Source: an uncultured Bacteroidales bacterium (GTDB lineage Bacteria; Bacteroidota; Bacteroidia; Bacteroidales; WCHB1-69). Taken from it: 27,604 nt of DNA. The notes under the pieces are model-generated. The model saw nothing but the letters and a program-made list of their open reading frames with translations. It had not been told where the DNA came from and ran no database searches. Shown here piece by piece: positions 1-7,179 of the stretch (the stretch's first letter is position 1; each line of letters begins with the position of its first letter). The stretch lies in assembly GCA_937949745.1 (NCBI GenBank), contig CALECM010000099.1:1-27604 (forward strand), in the 5' to 3' direction. The position numbers and the translations under genes are program-made.

Positions 1-1287
1 AGAGACAATCTGGAAAATCGAAGAGAATATTTTGCCGAACAGAGTCGTTTCACTTTGCAGGGAATGATTATATTCCGTAAAAAAGAATATGACGGTCCCC
101 ACCAAAATAATAAGAAAAGTAGTCTGGAGGACTATGGTGGTTCCCGGCAGTAGTTTCTTCCATTTATACTTTTTTCTTTCCCGCACCATTTTGGGACTAA
201 AACAATCACTCAAGGTCACAAAACCTATTCCTCCTAAAAAGACCATAATCATAATGATGGTTTGGGGAATATAGCTGTGTACGACCATCTGATTCATAAA
301 ATTACTGTTCCACAATGAAAAGCCAGCGTTATTAAAGGCCGAAACTGCATGAAAGATCGCGTAGAAAAAGGTTTCCCCTTCCTGCGCAAAGGTCCCGGAT
401 CCCTTCCAATATACGTACAGCAGGAATGTTCCCACTGCTTCCACGATCAGGCTGGACACCACAATATGTTTCAATAAAAGGAAAGAATCCGACACTTTAT
501 TGGCAGACATCATATCTTTTACCATATGCTGGTAACGTAATCCGGTATTGGTACGGGATAAAAAAGCCGTAAAAAATGTAGCGAAAGTTAAAATACTCAT
601 ACCGCCCAATTGGACCAGGATCAGGATCACTACCTGTCCTTTGAAAGTAAAATCCTTCCCGATATCCAACACCGACAATCCGGTGACACAACTGGCGCTG
701 GTGGAGGTAAATAAAGCGTCGACAAATGATATGCCGTGAGTGGTCATCCGGGGGAGTAATAATAAAACGGTGCCGATAATGATCAAAAAAAGAAAAGAGA
801 AAAGCATCAGCTTGGGAGGACTTAAATTAAAGCGGGTGAAAAAAACGGATGTCTTGGATAATTCCAACAATACGATAACCAGAAAATAAAACTGTATAAA
901 GAGGATATAATACTCATTGAATCTTTGATTGGCCAGCGCTTCCCTGCCTCCCGGGAAAACCAGTACGATAAAAAAATGAAAAATCAGCAGAAGGATCAGG
1001 ATAAATTCGAAAGCCGTTTCTTTAATATATTGCGGACGTTTTAAAGAATAAAACATCAATATAAAATATTTGACGATATAGAAAACCAAACTTCCATAAA
1101 TAACTCCCTGTATCAACTGTTTTACAGATTCGGTGATAAAAAAACCATGATAAATAATGATGGCCACAATCGTAATAAGGGAAACCAATACGCTGAATAT
1201 CCGCATTATCCTGGTAATCCGGTCCTGATAACTCACGATATGCATATCTAGTCGCAACCTAAAATCACTGACCGATCTTTGGTTCAT
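1..1287 (-). CDS. trkH: TrkH/KtrB-type potassium channel subunit (3' end outside window)
   Basis: This is the membrane pore of a K+ uptake system and works with the cytoplasmic RCK subunit encoded 3 bp upstream. The reading frame is open from the ATG at 1287 to base 1, giving 429 codons with no stop, so the C-terminus is missing. Many hydrophobic segments are visible. The first selectivity-filter loop (TSTSASCVTGL, about residue 190-200) and the second (FHAVSAFNNAGF, about 313-325) are intact. About 180 residues with extra membrane helices precede the first filter, which fits the long TrkH proteins of Bacteroidota better than compact KtrB. The gene probably shares the ktrA promoter. Whether to call it trkH or ktrB is a naming choice; the channel family is clear. 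Confidence 0.93.
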   Translation of the reverse strand, partial: MNQRSVSDFRLRLDMHIVSYQDRITRIMRIFSVLVSLITIVAIIIYHGFFITESVKQLIQGVIYGSLVFYIVKYFILMFYSLKRPQYIKETAFEFILILLLIFHFFIVLVFPGGREALANQRFNEYYILFIQFYFLVIVLLELSKTSVFFTRFNLSPPKLMLFSFLFLIIIGTVLLLLPRMTTHGISFVDALFTSTSASCVTGLSVLDIGKDFTFKGQVVILILVQLGGMSILTFATFFTAFLSRTNTGLRYQHMVKDMMSANKVSDSFLLLKHIVVSSLIVEAVGTFLLYVYWKGSGTFAQEGETFFYAIFHAVSAFNNAGFSLWNSNFMNQMVVHSYIPQTIIMIMVFLGGIGFVTLSDCFSPKMVRERKKYKWKKLLPGTTIVLQTTFLIILVGTVIFFFTEYNHSLQSETTLFGKIFSSIFQIVS

Positions 1288-1290
1288 AAC

Positions 1291-1986
1291 TTATTGATTG
1301 ATTTTGATAAAATTTTCCAGATCATAACTCTTCCCGAAAAGCACAAACACATCATTTTCCATAATCACGGTCGATGTATCCGGCACTCCGATAATATGTT
1401 CCTTGGTACCGATTTTATCCGAAATAACTTCTTCAAAAGCTCTGCGGATAGTAATAAGACTTAAACGATGATTGTCCCTGAAGTCGATATCGTTCAGTGT
1501 CATCCCGATCAGCCGGGCAGGTGCTTTGATTTCCGCTATCTTATATTCATCCGGCAACTGAAGGTAAGAGATCATATTAGGATTCAGGAGTCTTTCCGCG
1601 AAAAGGGTTCCTATCTCGTCTTCCGGAGAAAGGAATTCGGTAATACCCATTTTCTCCAGGATCACCCGCTGGCTATCACCCATGGTACGACAGATAATCC
1701 TACGGACTTCCAGATCCAGAAGATTGGCCGCACAAAGAAGCCGTGCGTTGAAATCATTACCTATCGCCACGATCACAGCGTCAAATTCCTGGATGTTTTC
1801 GCCGACCAAAGCTTTCTTATTGGTAGCGTCAATACTTACGGCATAGGCTACATCTTCGGATATATCCTGAATAAGGTTAATATCGGAATCTATAACCAGG
1901 ACTTCGGCTCCACGTTCGGACAGTGCCCGGGCAATGGCCGACCCGAAATGTCCGGCACCAATAATCGCAAATCTTTCTCTAACCAT
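1291..1986 (-). CDS. ktrA: KtrA/TrkA-type K+ uptake regulatory subunit
   Basis: This cytoplasmic RCK protein binds nucleotide and gates the adjacent TrkH-type channel. The 231-residue product starts with a Rossmann dinucleotide-binding motif (GAGHFG, residues 9-14) and an acidic residue at the end of the second strand (VIDSD). An RCK_N domain covers about 1-135 and an RCK_C domain about 140-225. The length matches single-RCK KtrA, not the doubled TrkA of enterobacteria. The frame stays open upstream to 2085, but a TATCTTTG -7 promoter box lies at 2009-2016, so the ATG at 1986 is the sensible start. It is the first gene of a two-gene operon with the channel. No oddities are seen. Confidence 0.93.
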   Translation of the reverse strand: MVRERFAIIGAGHFGSAIARALSERGAEVLVIDSDINLIQDISEDVAYAVSIDATNKKALVGENIQEFDAVIVAIGNDFNARLLCAANLLDLEVRRIICRTMGDSQRVILEKMGITEFLSPEDEIGTLFAERLLNPNMISYLQLPDEYKIAEIKAPARLIGMTLNDIDFRDNHRLSLITIRRAFEEVISDKIGTKEHIIGVPDTSTVIMENDVFVLFGKSYDLENFIKINQ

Positions 1987-2008
1987 AATCTTAATTATTT
2001 TTGGGGCG

Positions 2009-2016
2009 CAAAGATA
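2009..2016 (-). promoter_or_regulatory. -7 promoter box of ktrA-trkH
   Basis: Read on the minus strand the sequence is TATCTTTG, which matches the Bacteroidota primary-sigma -7 consensus TAnnTTTG. Transcription would start near 2003, leaving a leader of about 15-20 bases before the ATG at 1986. No clear -33 TTTG box was found at the expected distance. Confidence 0.6.
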
Positions 2017-2226
2017 CGATTTTTGTTTTGCATGGATACGATAAGATGACAAGCGGATCATAAAATAAAAATAACTTAAAATCAATTACTTAAACCGAAA
2101 ACCCTATCTTAAACCTATCAAACTATAATTAAATATTATTTTAATTTCACAATAAATTCACATTTTTGAAATTTATATTCCGGATTTAATTCATTTTATT
2201 CAGGAAAATAAGAAAAACTTCCCAGA

Positions 2227-2251
2227 TGGAATTTAACCCGGAAATTCCACA
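2227..2251. promoter_or_regulatory. Dyad upstream of the sigma54-type regulator (candidate operator)
   Basis: TGGAATTT (2227-2234) and AAATTCCA (2242-2249) form a perfect 8-bp inverted repeat with a 7-bp spacer. The right arm continues as TTCCACA (2245-2251) followed by a T run. The same AATTCCACA plus T-run arrangement occurs in the half-site cluster at 6176-6221. The dyad is about 50-75 bp upstream of the predicted start of the response regulator transcript. I infer an autoregulatory site for the regulator; this is not proven. Confidence 0.45.
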
Positions 2252-2293
2252 TTTTTATATCGGTAAAATCTCCCCGGCAAAGGGAAAATGTGT

Positions 2294-2301
2294 TATTTTT
2301 G
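2294..2301 (+). promoter_or_regulatory. -7 promoter box of the response regulator gene
   Basis: TATTTTTG matches TAnnTTTG and ends 18 bases before the ATG at 2320, so the leader is very short. It is the clearest promoter element in the 333-bp spacer 1987-2319. Apart from the ktrA promoter and the dyad at 2227-2251, I see only AT-rich sequence in that spacer. Confidence 0.5.
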
Positions 2302-2319
2302 CTATCTCAATATTGAACC

Positions 2320-3648
2320 ATGGCCCATAAAATTTTAATCGTTGAAGATGATCCCTCCTACGGATTGGTCATCAAAAACTGGTGTCAGAAAAATGAGTAT
2401 GAGGCGTTATTGGTTACATCCGCTAAACAGGCGAAAAAAGCAATCTCCGATAACTCATTTGATTTGGTATTAACGGATTTACGTTTACCCGACGGGGACG
2501 GGATCATGCTTCTGGGGTGGATCAGGGAACAGAAATTCCCTATACCCGTAATCATCATGACCAGTTATGCCGAAATTCCCAGTGCCGTCGCAGCGATGAA
2601 GCTGGGAGCCTCCGATTATCTTGAGAAACCCGTCAATCCTGTTTTCTTAAAAGAAAAGATAGATCAGATCCTGGAACAGACACCTGCCTCCCTAACTCCT
2701 AAAACCATCAAATCAACCAAATCAAGTTCGGATATGGTATATGGAAAATGCGAATCTTCCAGAAAAATGCACCAGCTTATCGAGCTTGTGGCTCCGACGA
2801 AGATGTCGGTATTGATCTTAGGGGAAAGCGGAACCGGTAAAGAATATATTGCCCGGCTCATCCATGACGGAAGTCCAAGGCACTCATCTCCCTTTATCGC
2901 GGTTGATTGCGGCAGCCTTTCCAAAGATTTGGCACCCAGTGAACTATTTGGACATTTAAAAGGATCTTTTACTTCGGCAATTTCAGATAAAAAAGGGGTT
3001 TTTGAGCAGGCTTCCGGAGGAACCGTCTTTCTGGATGAAATCGGCAATCTTCCTTATGAAGTTCAGATACAGCTTTTAAGAACCCTACAAGAGCAAAAAG
3101 TACGACCGGTAGGTTCCGCTACGGATATTAAGGTGGATGTTCGTATCGTGGCCGCCACCAATGAAAATCTCCAGGAGGCTATTACCAAAAATTTATTCAG
3201 GGAGGACCTCTATCACCGCCTTAATGAGTTTACGATTGAAGTCCCTTCTTTAAGAGAAAGGGCAGAGGATATACCTTCATACGCCGATTTTTTCTTACAA
3301 CAAGCCAATGAGGAATTAGGAAAAGCAATCAAGGGTATTTCCAAAAAAGCCATACATATTTTGCAAAATCATCATTGGAGCGGAAATTTGCGGGAATTGA
3401 GAAACGTGATCAGGCGTGCCGCACTTTTCGCCCAGACAGATGAGATCATACCTGATAATTTACCTTTCCTTACGAATGATCTTCCTCCGGAAAAGGAAGA
3501 GACCACTTCATTTACAGATAATGAGCCGGACAGAATCAGGATCGCATTGAAAAAAGCCGGAGGCAATAAAACCATGGCTGCCAAAATGCTCAATATCGAC
3601 AGGAAAACCCTTTACAATAAAATGCATCAGTACGGTATCAATTTTTAA
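2320..3648 (+). CDS. NtrC-family sigma54-interacting response regulator (RteB-like)
   Basis: This is a DNA-binding response regulator that should activate sigma54 RNA polymerase when phosphorylated. The 442 residues contain a receiver (1-118; acidic pocket EDD at 9-11, phospho-acceptor Asp53, Thr81, Lys103), an AAA+ domain (Walker A GESGTGKE 168-175, Walker B TVFLDE 235-240) and a C-terminal Fis-type helix-turn-helix (about 405-438). The sigma54-contact loop reads GSFTSA (215-220) instead of GAFTGA; the key F and T are kept. It faces the hybrid kinase and overlaps it by 11 bp at the 3' ends, so the two are probably partners. The layout resembles RteA/RteB of Bacteroides, but no conjugative-element genes are present. 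Candidate binding sites lie at 2227-2251 and 6176-6221. Confidence 0.93.
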   Translation: MAHKILIVEDDPSYGLVIKNWCQKNEYEALLVTSAKQAKKAISDNSFDLVLTDLRLPDGDGIMLLGWIREQKFPIPVIIMTSYAEIPSAVAAMKLGASDYLEKPVNPVFLKEKIDQILEQTPASLTPKTIKSTKSSSDMVYGKCESSRKMHQLIELVAPTKMSVLILGESGTGKEYIARLIHDGSPRHSSPFIAVDCGSLSKDLAPSELFGHLKGSFTSAISDKKGVFEQASGGTVFLDEIGNLPYEVQIQLLRTLQEQKVRPVGSATDIKVDVRIVAATNENLQEAITKNLFREDLYHRLNEFTIEVPSLRERAEDIPSYADFFLQQANEELGKAIKGISKKAIHILQNHHWSGNLRELRNVIRRAALFAQTDEIIPDNLPFLTNDLPPEKEETTSFTDNEPDRIRIALKKAGGNKTMAAKMLNIDRKTLYNKMHQYGINF

Positions 3649-6085
3649 TATCCGGTTCCTTATCCTTTATCACCGTAATCACATTCTCAGCAAGAACAAT
3701 CAGATGCTCCGTATCTTGTTCCCAATCCGGATATTCCTCTACCGAACATTCACGCATCCGGTCCATTTTGGTTAATACCGGAATCGCCTCATGAATGTGA
3801 AGCTGGGTAAACATGGGCAGCATTTTATGCGCGATTTGCTGTATGGATTTCAGATCCTTTTTCTCAAGAGATGCCCGGATAGATCCGATATTCTCCATTG
3901 TAGAGTCGGTAAATACCTGTAAGATCTGCCTGACAGCTTCCATATCCCCATCCATTATTTCCCTTAAAGAATTAAGGTTATATAATGGCCCCCCCGGAAC
4001 TGACGCCTTCTTAGCCAGTCCTAACAAAAGACTTAATTTAGTAAGTGAAAATGGCTTAGGCAAATAATCCGTAAATCCATAATCCCTGGTTTGCTCTTTG
4101 GTAAGTTCACTTCTTGCCGTCATCAGAAATACCGGAATATCGGCGTTGAGTTGTCGTATTTTTTTGAGAATATCCATTCCGGTAACGGCACCTATTTCCA
4201 TATCGGTGATCACCGCGTCATATTCGTCCAGATGTGTTGCCACTTCCTCGAACTGGGCTAAAGTAAAACATAATTCCGTTTCACATCCCAATCTGTACAG
4301 CATTTCCCTGACCATAACCAATAAGGCTTCATCATCGTCCACCACCACTATTTTTCCTTTATCCTTGGTCAAAACAAAATTTTCCATCGCCGCTTCCTGC
4401 TGACCGGGATCCGCTTCCGAAGCCAGTAATGCCGGGATCCGTACTTCGATTTGCGTCCCTTTTCCTTCTTCTGAAATCACGGATATTTCACCTTTCAACA
4501 TTTCCACAAGTCCTTTCACCACGAACAGACCGAATCCGCTTCCTTTAGCCAAGGCACTGTTTCTGTCAATACGGGAAAAAGGTTTAAATAATTGCTTCAT
4601 ATGGTCTGCGGGGATTCCGGTTCCGGTATCCGTAATTACAAAATAGATAAAGTCTTTATGGTGAACCACCCTGAAACCAATCTTTCCTTCTACGGTATAT
4701 TTTACGGCATTGGATAATAAATTGGCTAATATTTGCTGGATTTTGATCTTATCATTACGCAAAATCAAAGTGTCGTCAATTTTGGGTTCATATTCAAAAC
4801 GGAGATTCCGGTGGGCCGCGATGGGTATAAACATTTCAGCAATATCATCGCACATTTTCTTCAGGTAAAAATTGCTTTCCGTAACTTTCAGTTTTCCTTG
4901 TTCCAAACGGGAAAACTCCAGTAAATTTTCCAGTAAGGTAAGAATATACCTGCCGGAATTTTCCACCGACGATATTCCTTCCAGCTGGTTTACTATTTCC
5001 GGATTGTGGTGCCACAAATCCACATAGCCCAGAATAGAAGTCAACGGAGCTTTGATATCATGAGAGACCGAAAGCAACAATTTATGCCGTTCTTCCATCA
5101 ATTTACGGGTTAGGTTATTGGCTTCTTCCAGCTCCTTCCGCGCCCTGTAACCCCGGTTAAGATCATTAAATATTAATATTACAAACAGGAATACCAGTAC
5201 AAAGGCAACGAACATTCCCAGTAAGAGAAGATGATAATTTTTCTGCACGATATTCTCACTTTTCTCCACTTCCCTCATGATGGATTGCAGGGTTTCTCTG
5301 TGAAGTGCCAGTAAAAGTGTGGAAAGTTGGGAAGAAATCTCCTGGTCGGAAAATATCAATTGGTTGATCTGTTTTTTTATTCCGCTCATCTGATCCGTAT
5401 ATGTACGGCTTGCCTGCTCAGATACATTGCGCACGTCGGAAATAATCTGCAGGCTATCGGTTACGGGAATCTTCAGGGTATCATATTTAAGAGTACTGAC
5501 TGTGAGTAAAGTATCGATACTTTTATTAGGTGCGAATAAATTCTGGAGCCTTTTCCAGAAGTTTTTTTTAGGGGCGGTCTGCATGGTCGTATCCTGGTAG
5601 GTAGTGACCAACAATATGGAATCCCGGAAATCTACCGGCTCGTAACGCTGTAACTTCTGGGTAATGGAATCAAAAGGATTTTCTCCCCTGAGATTCCTGT
5701 CAAGATCCGCTATAATTAACCTGTTCTTATCCAGAAGACTGCCGATCGCCATAATATTATTATTCATGAAAGGGTCACCTGAAATACCAAGTAAGGTATC
5801 GATAATGGAATCCAGATTTGAGGATATTTCCCTGAATTCGGTTAAATATCCCCTATTTTGGGAAGAAACATAAAAAGTCACCGCATTTTGGGCTTTATGC
5901 ACATTGTAGATCAATTCATTCGTAAGTGCCAGAATTTTATTGTACTTATCGATATTCTTTTTTTGAACCTCAATATTACCACGGAAATTATAGATATAAA
6001 ATATCATTCCCACACAGATCAGGACCACTATACTGGAAATCAGAATAATATTAAAGCGAATTTTGTTCTCAATATTTTTTTTCAT
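3638..6085 (-). CDS. Hybrid sensor histidine kinase with receiver and HPt domains
   Basis: This inner-membrane sensor kinase is built for a multi-step phosphorelay. The 815 residues hold a first membrane helix (12-34), a periplasmic region of about 250 residues with no domain I recognise, a second helix (285-307), a coiled linker, a HisKA domain (SVSHDIKAPL, phospho-His342), an HATPase with N box (LANLLSNAV), G1 (DTGTGIP) and G2 (GSGFGL), a receiver (578-686, Asp628, LPKPF near its end) and a C-terminal HPt domain (AHKM, His753). An upstream in-frame ATG at 6112 is unlikely because the -7 box at 6116-6123 would put the transcript start inside that extension. The HPt domain could pass phosphate to Asp53 of the convergent regulator. 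The signal sensed is unknown. Confidence 0.93.
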   Translation of the reverse strand: MKKNIENKIRFNIILISSIVVLICVGMIFYIYNFRGNIEVQKKNIDKYNKILALTNELIYNVHKAQNAVTFYVSSQNRGYLTEFREISSNLDSIIDTLLGISGDPFMNNNIMAIGSLLDKNRLIIADLDRNLRGENPFDSITQKLQRYEPVDFRDSILLVTTYQDTTMQTAPKKNFWKRLQNLFAPNKSIDTLLTVSTLKYDTLKIPVTDSLQIISDVRNVSEQASRTYTDQMSGIKKQINQLIFSDQEISSQLSTLLLALHRETLQSIMREVEKSENIVQKNYHLLLLGMFVAFVLVFLFVILIFNDLNRGYRARKELEEANNLTRKLMEERHKLLLSVSHDIKAPLTSILGYVDLWHHNPEIVNQLEGISSVENSGRYILTLLENLLEFSRLEQGKLKVTESNFYLKKMCDDIAEMFIPIAAHRNLRFEYEPKIDDTLILRNDKIKIQQILANLLSNAVKYTVEGKIGFRVVHHKDFIYFVITDTGTGIPADHMKQLFKPFSRIDRNSALAKGSGFGLFVVKGLVEMLKGEISVISEEGKGTQIEVRIPALLASEADPGQQEAAMENFVLTKDKGKIVVVDDDEALLVMVREMLYRLGCETELCFTLAQFEEVATHLDEYDAVITDMEIGAVTGMDILKKIRQLNADIPVFLMTARSELTKEQTRDYGFTDYLPKPFSLTKLSLLLGLAKKASVPGGPLYNLNSLREIMDGDMEAVRQILQVFTDSTMENIGSIRASLEKKDLKSIQQIAHKMLPMFTQLHIHEAIPVLTKMDRMRECSVEEYPDWEQDTEHLIVLAENVITVIKDKEPDIKN

Positions 6086-6115
6086 GGTAATTTGTAAAGG
6101 TTTTTTACCCAATTA

Positions 6116-6123
6116 CAAAATTA
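6116..6123 (-). promoter_or_regulatory. -7 promoter box of the hybrid kinase gene
   Basis: On the minus strand the sequence is TAATTTTG, matching TAnnTTTG. The predicted transcript start near 6110 leaves a leader of about 25 bases to the ATG at 6085. The TTCCACA cluster lies 50-105 bp upstream of this box, so the kinase gene and the PepSY-like gene diverge from one control region. Confidence 0.4.
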
Positions 6124-6175
6124 AATATCTTTTATTTATGTATGAGATAAAATAGCCAAATAAATAAAATAACGG

Positions 6176-6221
6176 ATTCCACAACTAAAAGTGTGGAATT
6201 TTTCCACAATTCCACACTTTT
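6176..6221. promoter_or_regulatory. Cluster of four TTCCACA half-sites (candidate enhancer)
   Basis: Four copies of TTCCACA occur in 40 bp: forward at 6177-6183, reversed at 6192-6198, forward at 6202-6208 and 6210-6216. They build overlapping dyads: ATTCCACA/TGTGGAAT with an 8-bp spacer, TGTGGAA/TTCCACA with a 3-bp spacer, and a 13-bp perfect inverted repeat (AAAAGTGTGGAAT 6187-6199, ATTCCACACTTTT 6209-6221, 9-bp spacer). The cluster is centred about 130 bp upstream of the start predicted from the sigma54 promoter at 6304-6318, a normal enhancer distance. The neighbouring NtrC-type regulator is the obvious candidate binder. This is inference, though the pattern itself is exact. Confidence 0.65.
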
Positions 6222-6303
6222 CTATCCTGTAGATTTTTTTGCTAACAAAAAAATATATCTGAATATAAGCTATTTAGAAAAAAATAATAGGATTGGAATT
6301 ATT

Positions 6304-6318
6304 TGGCACAGGGTTTGC
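6304..6318 (+). promoter_or_regulatory. Sigma54 (-24/-12) promoter of the PepSY-like gene
   Basis: TGGCACAGGGTTTGC matches the sigma54 consensus TGGCACG-N4-TTGC with one change (A for G). The invariant GG (6305-6306) and GC (6317-6318) are separated by exactly 10 bp. Transcription should begin near 6330, about 36 bases before the ATG at 6366. Together with the half-site cluster upstream it has the layout of an enhancer-dependent promoter. Confidence 0.75.
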
Positions 6319-6365
6319 CAGTATTAAGGTTGAAATCAAATAATAAAAACCTAAAATCAAAAGTC

Positions 6366-6689
6366 ATGAAAACATTAATTTTAACAGCAGCATTAATTCT
6401 CGGAACATTCACGTTCGCAAATGCACAAACCTCAGACCCGGTTCCTCCGAAAGACACTACTTCAATGGTGATGTTAGCCCAAAACATGGATGACGGATAC
6501 GTTACAGTAAAAGTTGAACAATTGAGCGACAAAATACAAGCCGCAATAAAAAACAACTATCCTAATTATACGGTTAAAGCTGCTGCTTACAACGCAGAAC
6601 AGAAATTGGCTAAAATAACCCTTGTTGCCAAAGAAGGTGGAAGTGAAAAAGTTGTGATCTTCAATGAAGAAGGTCAGGAACAAAAATAA
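6366..6689 (+). CDS. Small exported PepSY-like protein
   Basis: The product is 107 residues with a clear signal peptide (lysine at position 2, hydrophobic core, predicted cleavage after FANA before Q). The mature part has a segment of the type 'LSDKIQAAIKNNYPNYTVKA' followed by 'AKITLVAKEG' and a C-terminal 'VVIFNEEGQ' strand. This is the pattern of the PepSY-like periplasmic proteins common in Bacteroidota, often linked to two-component systems. I chose the ATG at 6366 because it starts the signal peptide; an in-frame ATG at 6303 overlaps the sigma54 promoter itself. The gene stands alone and is followed by a hairpin terminator at 6711-6742. Its biochemical role is not known; a periplasmic sensor accessory or feedback protein is my guess. 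Confidence 0.88.
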   Translation: MKTLILTAALILGTFTFANAQTSDPVPPKDTTSMVMLAQNMDDGYVTVKVEQLSDKIQAAIKNNYPNYTVKAAAYNAEQKLAKITLVAKEGGSEKVVIFNEEGQEQK

Positions 6690-6710
6690 AATATTTACTT
6701 AATTAGCCTG

Positions 6711-6742
6711 AAAGCTGTCTTCCTTTGGGAGACGGCTTTTTT
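6711..6742 (+). terminator. Rho-independent terminator after the PepSY-like gene
   Basis: AAAGCTGTCT (6711-6720) pairs with AGACGGCTTT (6730-6739), with one G-U pair, around a 9-base loop, followed by a T run. It lies 21 bases after the stop codon. Confidence 0.8.
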
Positions 6743-6785
6743 ATTAAGTAATCCATAAAAACTATCCTGTTAACCCGTAAAGACG

Positions 6786-7007
6786 TCATCCTCTGCTGTT
6801 CATACTGCCTTCATCCGGATTGATCTGATCGATACCGGCTTTTACTTTTTCATCATTGACGATATTATTGTCATTCCGGTAATTTGCTTTTTTATTTTTT
6901 TCCCCGTCGATTTCTTCCATGGTTATGTCGATATCCTGCGATGCCTCCCTGTCGGATAGGATCTCGGTGGAAACATTTTCTTTTTTTTCTTTTTCCTGAT
7001 TTTCCAT
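6786..7007 (-). CDS. Small, highly charged hypothetical protein
   Basis: This is a 73-residue reading frame from an ATG at 7007. The product is very hydrophilic, rich in Glu, Asp, Lys and Asn, with an N-terminal run such as MENQEKEKKENVS. It has no signal peptide, no membrane segment and no cysteine, and is probably largely disordered. I do not recognise a family. Support is the open frame in an otherwise empty 490-bp space, its orientation opposite to both neighbours, and a biased composition that reads like a real soluble protein. No convincing TAnnTTTG promoter was found upstream. A chance reading frame cannot be excluded. Confidence 0.45.
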   Translation of the reverse strand: MENQEKEKKENVSTEILSDREASQDIDITMEEIDGEKNKKANYRNDNNIVNDEKVKAGIDQINPDEGSMNSRG

Positions 7008-7179
7008 AGCTTATAATATTTGTTTCTTCAACAGTCTTGTATTAATATTGTTCAGGCCGGAATTACCCGGTTCAGAAACTATCTTACAGATAACTATTCA
7101 CGATTATATGCTTATGAATGAATTAACACTGAACCAATCCATAAAAGTTCTTGTTGTTAAAAAAAAGTAAATATTTAAT

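Noticed and set aside
1468..2049. A 193-codon plus-strand reading frame
   Set aside because: It lies antisense to ktrA, whose RCK domain is unambiguous, and its product shows no domain or sensible composition.
2320..6085. Remnant of a CTnDOT-like conjugative element, suggested by the RteA/RteB-like pair
   Set aside because: No tet, mobilisation, integrase or transfer genes and no attachment-site repeats are visible nearby; the flanks are housekeeping genes.
6303..6365. Earlier ATG at 6303 for the PepSY-like protein
   Set aside because: It would place the start codon within the -24/-12 promoter and hide the signal peptide behind 21 polar residues.
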